Shown here in pieces: positions 1-8,545 of a stretch of DNA of 64,000 nucleotides. Under the pieces are notes generated by a model that did not search any database, was not told where the DNA came from, and was given only the letters and a program-made list of their open reading frames with translations. The position numbers and the translations under genes were made by a program. Origin of the DNA: Halichondria panicea (Eukaryota > Porifera > Demospongiae > Suberitida > Halichondriidae). How positions within the stretch are numbered: the stretch's first letter is position 1; every line of letters starts with the position of its first letter. The stretch lies in assembly GCF_963675165.1 (NCBI RefSeq), contig NC_087380.1, positions 1,008,303 to 1,072,302 of the forward strand, given 5' to 3'.

Positions 1-326
1 GCGTTTCTCCTCTGCTACAGTAGTGCATTACTCGTTCATTAATGAGCCACGCCTTCAGCACTTGAACTCTGCAATATGATTGGGCTGCAAAATTTCTGCA
101 GCAGGAACAAAACCTTACATTGCAGTGGTGCCCAGCCCCACACAGGCTTGAGTGGCATTCACTTTTTTGACAACGAAATCATCGGATTCTTGAGTGGCAT
201 TCACTTTTTTGACAACGAAATCATCGGATTCCTTAGATTCTACTTGAGTGGCTTCCATCTTCTAGCAGCTGTACTGAATACACTGGACTGGACAGAGAGA
301 ATAGAGAATATAGAGAGTCTGAGAGA
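1..326. other. Leader region upstream of the sushi/Ig-like receptor gene, with a 42-bp tandem duplication
   Basis: No gene is recognised here. A 42-bp unit at 148-189 is repeated exactly at 190-231. The stretch just before the receptor start codon at 327 is purine-rich (about 291-326) and is probably 5' untranslated sequence or promoter. The open frame running through it owes part of its length to the duplication and shows no family resemblance. Confidence 0.5.
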
Positions 327-3059
327 ATGGCTACCGTAACTCTATTTTTTTGCTGTCTGCTGGGAAGTGTTTCTCTTGTGTATGGGCAGGCTCCTTTGAG
401 TGAGTTGATATGCAGTGCAGTGCACAGTTGCTTATAAGAGTTAGAGTATAATTTATCTCTATTGTATAGCTTTTTCAATTAATGTTTACATGCATGGAGG
501 GTGGTTTTCTGTACTACAATAATAGACAATATCATATATATAGCTATCTATATAGCTATAGACATCAGGTGTTATATGTTGTATAACATGTACAGCCCAC
601 CTGGCAGCAGGCAATGAGCCCCTTCCCATTGACCACACTGGAGAGATCATCTCATTCTCTGATATTGGAACAGGAACTAATGAACCATTTCCCTGGTATT
701 GCTTCACCCAGAACACTACTAATGTGGAGTGGCAGCTTCCTAATGGGACTGCAGTGGTAGCAAGAGTAGGGGTTCCAGTTGGGGACGAACTGATCACTAG
801 AGCTGTTAATGGAGGCCTTTTTCTGCTTCGTGGTACCACACACTTCAGTCCTGATGGAGAACACTGCTGTGTGAGGATTGGCACTACACAGAGGCTGTGT
901 GTCACCTTCAGTGAGTGCTGACTATATAATTATTGTTTATGTCCAATACTAACTCCCACCCCCCACAGCTCCCTGCCCCACACTGAGCCCCCTCACTGAC
1001 ACTAATGGAACGATATCATACAATGCAACCAACAACATGGCCACCTACACCTGTGACACTGGGTACACCATCAGTGGAGCTACTCCGATAACTTGTATGA
1101 GTGATGGTACTAGTGCTGGTACCTGGTCTCCACCACCACCTACTTGTACAAGTAACTATATATAGTAGGTAGTTAGTGTGTGTTTATTTTTCCCAACACA
1201 GTCGTCACCTGCCCTGTCCTAACCTCCCCTACCAATGGAGTCTTGTCCACCACTAGTCGGGACTACCTCACCATTGCTGCATACAGCTGTGATACTGGCT
1301 ACATCCTCACTGGTACTGCTGCTAGAACATGTCAAGCTACTGGTGAATGGTCAAGAGTGGCACCATTTTGCTCACGTGAGTTAGACTAAAGGAATGGTGG
1401 GTTGGGAGTAATGCTGACTGAGCATCTCCCTACAGCTGTTGACTGTGGTCCCCCGACTAACCCCTCCAACGGAGCAGTGGACAAATCCACTGGAACGACC
1501 TTTATGATGACTGCTACCTACACCTGTAACACTGGATACAACATTGTTGGCAGTGAGAGCAGAACTTGTGGAGTAAATGGAACAAGTGGAGCAACTACAC
1601 TAACTGATGGAGTTTGGAGTCCAGCTGCACCAACTTGTGAAAGTATGTTATACCAATGTGTTGTGGCCTCACATGATTTCGAACAGCCTTAATACTGAAC
1701 CTCTCCAGTAAGTGTTGGTTAATGTGTTATTTTATAGTTGTCAACTGTGGTTCCCTGGACGCCCCCTCCAATGGAACAGTGGACACATCCTCTGGAACCA
1801 CTTACCTCCGAAGAGCTAACTACACCTGTAACCCTGGATACACTCTGACTGGTGGAGAAGGGACTAGAACATGTCAAGCTAATGGAATGTGGAGCTCTAG
1901 TGACCCTGCCTGTGAATGTGAGTGTGACCTACACAGCTTCAATACTACTCATTGCTCCCCTGCAGTCATTGTCCTGTCCATTGGAGGCACTGTCTACACT
2001 AACAACACAGCTCTGTCCTTCTCCCTCATTGGAGAGGGCTCCTCTGCCCTCACCTGTCACACTGAGCTATCCACCTGCTGCAGGGAACAAGACAACCCTA
2101 ATGGAGGGGCTCTCGGAGGATGGAGAGGACCAGATGGAGGGGTCAGTGTACCTTCAGAAGCTGCTATTGGAACTACAGCTGAGGGATTCTACGTCACCAG
2201 AGGCATCAGCACTATCAGCCTGAATCGCCGTTGCAGTGAAACGAATGCAGGAGGTGTCTACTGCTGCACTATTCCCAGAGCTGGTGGTATCACTCAAACA
2301 TTCTGTGTGGACGTGCAATGTGAGTGACAGTGATGGTGTGTATACTTTGATATAGTGTTCCTTGGCTTCCAGCTCCTATATCCGAGCCACCACTCACTGA
2401 GCCAGCAAGTACATACATTACAGTTACACTGGGAGTGTTGCTAGCAGTTGCCGTGGCAGTCATTATTGTACTGATAACTTTCGTTATTATTGGAAGAAAA
2501 CAGCTAACACAAGCAAGGTGCATGTGAGTGGTTGAAATATTGATGGTTAGTTGAAAATACTGCCACAGAAATCAACTCAAGCAAGCACCCAATTGCAACC
2601 AGAAGGCCTCTTATGAAAATGTCACCGTAAACGTGGGTGTCTCCCCCACAGCTGTTGAGCTAAGTGAGTGTCCAGCGGCTGAACAACATTATCAACTCAA
2701 GCAAGCACCCAATTGCAACCAGGAGGCCTTTTATGAAGATGTCACCGTAAACGTGGGTGTCTCCCCCACAGCTGTTGAGCTAAGTGAGTGTCCAGCGGCT
2801 GAACAACATTATCAACTCAAGCAAGCACCCAATTGCAACCAGGAGGCCTTTTATGAAGATGTCACCGTAAACGTGGGTGTCTCCCCCACAGCTGTTGAGC
2901 TGAGTGAGTGTCCAGCGGCTGAACAACATTATGGTACCTGAGCCTAATGAGTAAATTCCAAATAAATAAATAGTTGCTACAAATTATCCAACTCCAGATA
3001 TGTACGTGTCAGGGGGTGGACAGGAGAGAAAAGAAGAGATTATCTATGACAATGTTTAA
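327..3059 (+). CDS. Single-pass membrane receptor with Ig-like and sushi (CCP) domains and a repeated tyrosine-motif cytoplasmic tail
   Basis: Ten exons: 327-399, 596-910, 969-1151, 1202-1375, 1436-1642, 1738-1917, 1966-2319, 2373-2523, 2569-2933, 2998-3059 (687 aa). Exon 1 gives a signal peptide. Exon 2 is an Ig-like module. Exons 3-6 are one sushi/CCP domain each, with four Cys, a conserved Gly-Tyr after the second Cys, and Trp before the last Cys. Exon 7 is another Cys-rich Ig-like module and exon 8 carries a transmembrane helix near residue 515. The intracellular part holds three 40-residue repeats containing YENV or YEDV, and the protein ends in IIYDNV, which fits the ITIM pattern. Exons 2-7 are all bounded by phase-1 introns, the usual sign of module shuffling. 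The donor of exon 8 could also lie 6 bp earlier. The function is inferred to be surface recognition with SH2-dependent signalling; no orthologue was recognised. Confidence 0.85.
2571..2930 (+). repeat. Three tandem 120-bp coding repeats in the receptor cytoplasmic tail
   Basis: Units lie at 2571-2690, 2691-2810 and 2811-2930. Each encodes 40 residues starting QLKQAPNCNQ and ending SECPAAEQHY, with one YEDV/YENV tyrosine motif and one HY tyrosine. Copies 2 and 3 are almost identical and copy 1 differs slightly (ASYENV rather than AFYEDV), so the expansion is recent. The frame is preserved in all copies. Confidence 0.9.
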
Positions 3060-3382
3060 TACAAACATCATTAATTCAGTATACTTAATTTTATACTACA
3101 ATTGTTTTTATTACGCAATCTTAAAGACTGCATGTTCATACATGTAATTATATATAGCAACTCAGTATAACTGTTATTATAGTCATGCTTCGATCTATTA
3201 TTGTTTGTTGAGTTGTTTTTCCCACTTACAGTGCTTCAACATAACGTAGCATACATACAACTATTATATACAAAGCAAGAAGCGAAACAATTTGTGTCCA
3301 TCTATAGTAACAGAGTCACAGAAGGTGTTGATACGTATAGTTCTGCATGTGTGTGTGCATGAACAAAGAGACGGCTAGTGAG
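3060..3382. other. Convergent intergenic region between the receptor gene and PUF60
   Basis: 323 bp separate the two stop codons. The stretch is AT-rich and has no convincing open frame. TTTATT at 3107-3112 is AATAAA on the minus strand and is a plausible PUF60 polyadenylation signal. No canonical AATAAA for the receptor gene is seen on the plus strand between 3060 and 3382. Confidence 0.6.
3107..3112 (-). terminator. Candidate polyadenylation signal of PUF60
   Basis: AATAAA on the minus strand about 270 nt past the PUF60 stop codon. The position is plausible for a short 3' UTR and would place the cleavage site close to the end of the convergent receptor gene. Confidence 0.45.
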
Positions 3383-6300
3383 TCAGTGTGACAGGTCGTT
3401 GGCATCAAACTTCTCCTGATCGTAAAGCTCCGCCTTTATCATCCGTCCTCCAAACCATCGACCATGGAGAGATTTAGCAGCTGCTACAGCCTCTGTAATA
3501 ACACAGGAGTAGGCTGAACAATATTATGGTACCTGAGCCTAATGAGTAAATTCCAACTAAATAGTTGCGATAAATTATCCAACTCCAGTTATTTACAAGT
3601 ATTACAAGTATGAAATGGCCCCAAGACTAGCGTCTAGATTATAATTGACTGTTGATTGGTCTGGTATGTGTGTTCCTTCAAATACTCTATGGTTATAGTG
3701 TCCCATATCACAGGGACATAACCATATAGTATTTGAAGGAACACACATACCAGACCAATCAACAGTCAAATACTATTTAGTATTTGAAGGAACTATACCT
3801 GACTGTTGATTGGTCTGGTATGTGTGTTCCTTCAAATACTATATGGTTATGTCCCTGTGATATGGGACACTATAACCATAGAGTATTTGAAGGAACACAC
3901 ATACCAGACCAATCAACAGTCAAATACTCTAGAGTATTTGAAGGAACACACATACCTGACTGTTGATTGGTCTGGTATGTGTGTTCCTTCAAATACTCTA
4001 TGGTTATAGTGTCCCATATCACAGGGACATAACCATATAGTATTTGAAGGAACACACATACCAGACCAATCAACAGTCAAATACTCTAGAGTATTTGAAG
4101 GAACTATACCTGACTGTTGATTGGTCTGGTATGTGTGTTCCTTCAAATACTAGAGTATTTGAAGGAACACACATACCAGACCAATCTGGAGTCAATTATA
4201 ATCTAGCCGCTAGTCTTTAGATAGATTATATAGATATATAATTATGATAGGTCTCTTTAAGGCTACATGTACTAAACACATATTTAATTTTTTATACTGG
4301 ATTATGTGCTCTTAAACCAGTTCTTTTAGATTTTGCGATATAATTATGACAGCCTCTTTAAGAGCTCCTATTTACTTTAAAAAATGGACACTGTAGATTC
4401 AAGTTATGAAGGATTCAAGTTATGAAGGATTCAAGTTATGAAGGTAGCCACTGAAGCAGCACAACCACTGAAGCAGCACAATTCTCTTACTAGCACTTCA
4501 TAGTTATTGTACACATACACTCTCACCAGCTGTGACTGAGAAAAGGACGAATATCTTGATAATAACATCAGCATTGTCTTCCATGCTCTGTCGCTCCTGG
4601 TAGATAATGACCCTCTCCACACTGCCGTACTTAGAGCACTCAGAGGTCACCTCTTCTTCAAGGTCGTCGTCAAGGTCTTCCATAGTTACCATGTCGTTGA
4701 GCACCAAAACACGGGACTAGAGTGTGGTGTGTGTGTGTGTGTGGTGTGTATGTGTGTGTGTGGTGTGTATGTGTGTATGTGTGTGTATGTGTATGGTGTG
4801 GGGAAAGTTGTATAGAGGAAAATTGTCAAACTTGGGATACAATATCATGAGCTCTGGGGGGACCTTTTGATTACACAGCACTGTACATTTCTTAGCCAAC
4901 CAGCTCACCTCTGTTTTCCTGGACAGCTTCTTCATGATCATGAGGCGAGCGTTGCTACCAGAGATGGAGACGTTCTCCTCTGACTGTAAAGTATTGCTCT
5001 CTGGGTTAGTGATGACAACAGCCTTCTCGGCCATCACGTCATCTCTCTCCTCCTCCACCTTAGACTGAGCCAGGGGCATCGTCACATTCACAGTTTCTAT
5101 AGTGTGTGTGTGGGTATGGGCAGTGTGGGTGGGTGGTGTGTGGGCAGTGTGTGTGTGTGTGTGTGTGTGTGGGTGGTGTGTGTGTAGAGGGGGGTAAGGG
5201 TAGGCACACACCAACACCCAGGCATAAATGAAGTAACTCTGTTTATAATGCTTAGCAGACAATTTTTTGAGTACACTAGACAATTGAGATGCTGTTTCTT
5301 CCCCATTACCACCGACCCTAAACTCTGAGCAAACTAACTCGATCGATCAGTACACGCACACACACAACATAAAGAGCTAGTACATGTTATATAGAGCTAT
5401 ATTATAGATACTTACCGTCGCTGTATGACATGACATCAGTGGGGATTATACCAGCCATGGCTGTGAGGGAACAAGGGAACAAAGAGAATACTAAATACAA
5501 ACCTCAGTAGCCGTGCAGCTAGTACGTTGTGGTAAGCTATATGTATGTCATCCATTTAATACTGTAACGGTGGGTGTATTGTACTTACAGTCTCCTCCCA
5601 TGCCCAGGCCGAGTATCCCTGGCAACACGGGGGCGGCATTTGGAGGGTAGAGTGGAAGTGGAGGGGTCAGTGCCTGGGGGATAATTATATCACATGATAA
5701 TCACATGACATGCAATTACTATTTAGAAACTGGGATTGAAACAATAAGAATTATTACTCCCACAATAATCACAGTGACAGTGATTAGCCACTTGATAACT
5801 AGCTAAACTTTAACGAAAGCATCCCACCACCCACTCACACACACCCTCACCCTTCCCACTCTCAGGAACTGTCCGCCCAGGTCAAACAAGTTCATGGAGG
5901 CAATGGCATCAGCTGCACTCTTAGCGTTCTCGTAGTCGATATAGCCCCACCCCCTGTGCTTGGCCGGGTTAGTGTCAGGAGCCAACTCCAACTTCTTGAT
6001 CTTCCCAAATGCCTCAAATACACTGCAAGTGGAAGAACCAGAGCTAATAAGGTAATGGAAAAGTTATAATTATTATCACACTGTATAGAGTCTCTAGCAT
6101 GCGTTCAATCCATTCCATTCACACTGGAGGGTTGAATATCTTTCAATAGCCATAACTTGAGTATTGTTGATCCAATGTCAAAATTTTTCTGATTTTCTGA
6201 AAGCTTAGAAAGAGACCTTTCAAATGATGTGTTTCAATCCAAAACTTTGTCGGGTCCATAATTTGGCATTTTTTCCTTTGGACCATGGGCTAATCCATGG

Positions 6301-7882
6301 TATGGCCAAATTGGCAAATACTTTTATCACTCGAATATGAACTTTGATGACACCATTTAAAAGGTCTCTTTCTAAACTTTCAGAAAACCATAAAATCGTT
6401 GAAATTGGATTTACAGAATTCAAGTTATGGTAGCTGAAAGAGTCCTCGAACCAAAACAATTATTGATAAGTTATGGCCAATCACACACTGTTAATAGACC
6501 CACAAGCCCCTCCCTTTATCAGTTACTGCACATGTACCTCTTAACGTCTTCTGGGAGAAGGTCAAGATGAATGGAAGCCACATAGATCCGTGGGTACTTG
6601 GTAGCCTCCTGCTGAATCTGAGCGATGATGGGGGCAGCCTGAGGCACGTTATTAGGGCGACCAACCTGGGAGATAATAATTATACAGTCAGGCACACTTT
6701 AGAGTTGGGTCTGTAACTAAGAGTTCCAAAGGTCCAAATTCAACTACATGGTTGATGATTTTCTGAAAGCTTAAAGAGCTCTTTCACGTATGCTCAAATC
6801 TCAAATTTGGAAGGAGTCAAAATTTACTATTTCAGAAAGGTAAAAACAGGCCGAAAATCGACTTTGATTTTTAACACATCATTTGAAAGGCCTCTCTCTA
6901 ATAAGCTTTCACAAATAATGTTATTGTACCAACGGAACTAAAGTTGTGGCTGATCAAAGATGCTCTTGGAACAATAACAATGTTACGTCCCTGACCCCTT
7001 TCACAGACCTTGATATTCCGTCCACCCATGACAACACCGTTCATTTGCTCCAGTGCCAGTTGTGCTGCCTCAGCTGTCTCGTACTCAACGAAGGCATAGC
7101 CTTTGTGTTTCATAGCAGCCGTATCCACAGAAAGGTTGACAGACTTGAGGGTTCCAAACGGACAAAAGGCAGTCTTGACTGTTTCTTCTCCAATCTCAAA
7201 GTTGATGCTACCCACATAGATCCTGCAGATGAAGAGGGGAAGCAGTCACCATTAGATAGGCCTTTCAAAGGGGTAAAAACCCAAGTGGTAGCCATTTTTA
7301 ATTCAATCAACACACAAATTTGCCTCTTTAATCTATGCCATTTAAAAGTACCATGGGTACATACATCCAAGGACTGGAGACTGGTTATCTACACATTATA
7401 GACACCTTTAATAGTTCTACCTGGTCATTAATAGCAACGCTCTCTGTTTGTTGGCCGCCTCTTGCAACTGCTGCATCTGGACCACCTGCTGCTCAGTGTG
7501 TCGTTGTTGTTGCTATAGGAACGAATGGGTCAAATCTGATTGGACGGACCGTAATTATATACACTCACAAACTTGGACGAGACGTCGGCACAATATTTCT
7601 TGGCCATGGCTAGATTCTGTGTTTGTTGTGGGTTGAGTGCGGAGAGTACAGCTGGTTGTATGAGCGGTCCAGTCTGCTCAATCTCAACCTCTACATGTAC
7701 GTGGGAACAAATAGTGTATATTTAAACTGATTTTAATTAATGTGGTTGTATTTTTATTGGAGTGCTGTAGATTTACCATTTGATTCGGCCACATCCCAGC
7801 CTTTTCTTCTCTTCCTCAGCTTTGGTTGATCAGCTACAGGTGCAGGGCTAGGGACGTTCTCCTTCTGTTCTGTGTCTGTCAT
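3383..7882 (-). CDS. PUF60: Poly(U)-binding splicing factor PUF60 (half-pint/FIR family)
   Basis: Eleven exons, 5' to 3': 7777-7882, 7569-7690, 7421-7512, 7009-7222, 6538-6665, 5851-6022, 5589-5673, 5416-5460, 4909-5096, 4527-4716, 3383-3492; 483 aa with all phases consistent. RRM1 starts near residue 107 ([13 protein letters not shown]1 KGYAFVEY). RRM2 starts near residue 204 ([13 protein letters not shown]1 RGWGYIDY). The C-terminal UHM (from about 386) holds [19 protein letters not shown] and the HGRWFGGR element with the R-x-F type motif used to bind ULM peptides. The order RRM-RRM-UHM and the linker phrases match human PUF60 closely. The family binds pyrimidine tracts with U2AF and SF3B1 during 3' splice site recognition in the nucleus. 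It is head-to-head with AGBL4. The last intron carries a large foldback element, and introns 4 and 5 carry a dispersed repeat. Confidence 0.96.
3512..3590 (+). repeat. Duplicated fragment of the neighbouring receptor gene (exon 9 end plus intron 9) inside PUF60 intron 10
   Basis: The roughly 80 bp here repeat 2917-2997 of the receptor gene with few changes, including the splice donor and the intron up to the acceptor-like CTCCAG. The copy is in the same orientation and lies inside the last intron of the opposite-strand gene PUF60, just beside the foldback element. It encodes nothing by itself. Confidence 0.8.
3623..4217. mobile_element. Nested foldback (MITE-like) element in PUF60 intron 10
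   Basis: About 595 bp whose ends are inverted: AAGACTAGCG at 3623 and CGCTAGTCTT ending at 4217, with the inverted match continuing about 26 bp inward apart from one mismatch. The interior is made of alternating direct and inverted copies of a roughly 55-bp arm around GATTGGTCTGGTATGTGTG, separated by a palindromic spacer (GTCCCATATCACAGGGAC region). No transposase frame is present; the short open frames inside are palindrome artefacts. No clear target-site duplication is visible. A non-autonomous foldback transposon, or an inverted tandem expansion of one, is the best reading. Confidence 0.7.
6130..6450. repeat. Dispersed foldback repeat (family A), PUF60 intron 5
   Basis: A roughly 320-bp interspersed repeat with imperfect terminal inversion: the left end carries CATAACTTGAGT... 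and AGAAAGAGACCTTTCAAATG, and the right end carries AGGTCTCTTTCTAA... and TTCAAGTTATGG. Related copies or fragments are at 6720-6960, 12950-13207, 14830-15150, 15180-15415, 32745-32830, 36005-36310 and 57095-57290, all inside introns of this window. It has no coding capacity. Confidence 0.75.
6720..6960. repeat. Dispersed foldback repeat (family A), PUF60 intron 4, diverged copy
   Basis: Shares the phrases GATTTTCTGAAAGCTT and ATCATTTGAAAGG with the copy at 6130-6450 but is shorter and more decayed. Confidence 0.6.
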
Positions 7883-8021
7883 CTTCTCTCTAGACGTTGT
7901 ATACACGTACACGTGGAATGTTGTAAAGCTATTGCTATAAAGGAAAGGTCGTCGTTAGAGCAAACTGTTTGTGGTAAACTAGTAATTAGTTTGTTGTGTT
8001 GACGATTATTACCCACTGAAA
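7883..8021. promoter_or_regulatory. 139-bp divergent promoter shared by PUF60 and AGBL4
   Basis: The two start codons lie head to head at 7882 (-) and 8022 (+), so both core promoters and 5' UTRs must fit in, or overlap, this spacer. It contains CTATAAAG near 7935 on the plus strand and, at 7942-7964, the element GGAAAGGTCGTCGTTAGA that recurs upstream of SGSH. Confidence 0.7.
7942..7964 (+). promoter_or_regulatory. Shared promoter-proximal motif, copy 1 (58 bp upstream of the AGBL4 start)
   Basis: GGAAAGGTCGTCGTTAGA followed by GCAAA, pointing towards AGBL4. The same 18 bases occur upstream of SGSH at nearly the same distance from the start codon and in the same orientation relative to the gene. 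Its role is unknown. Confidence 0.55.
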
Positions 8022-8500
8022 ATGGCTGCACTAGAAACAGAGCCTCCGGCTCTTGCAGCAGCTAGCCAGTCTCCTGTGTCTCATTCCAAAGATCCATTCG
8101 TTGGCAACGTGTCCAAGATATCTCCACATCATGGAGGGAGCTCAAAACAGAGTTACAAGAAAGGAAACTTGATATTTGATGCTTGTTTTGAAGGGGGTAA
8201 GTTAGTTCTGTTGCTAGGCAGCCCCACCCCCCTTTTATTTTCTCTGTGTGTGCAGGCAATTTGGGGAGAGTGGATCTCATTAATGACTTTGAGTATGATC
8301 TATTTATCCGACCTGACACCTGCAATCCTAGGTACACGTGTGGAATATCCAACTTTCACAGCTGCAAACTGAACAAATAAATATTTCTCTCGTTTACAGG
8401 TTTAGAATGTGGTTCAATTTCACAGTCTCAAACGTTAAATCAGACCAGGTAATTCCATCCCTATTCCAATATCAATATCTGTATACCAATTAATCCCCCC

Positions 8501-8545
<45 letters not shown>

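Noticed and set aside
3784-4146. Several overlapping open frames of 60-77 residues on both strands in the foldback
   Set aside because: They read the same arms in both directions (identical peptides on plus and minus), which is expected of a palindrome and not of genes.
4717-5312. Minus-strand frames rich in His-Thr around PUF60 exon 9
   Set aside because: The His-Thr runs come from CA microsatellites in the introns. Only the part 4909-5096 is a real exon of PUF60.
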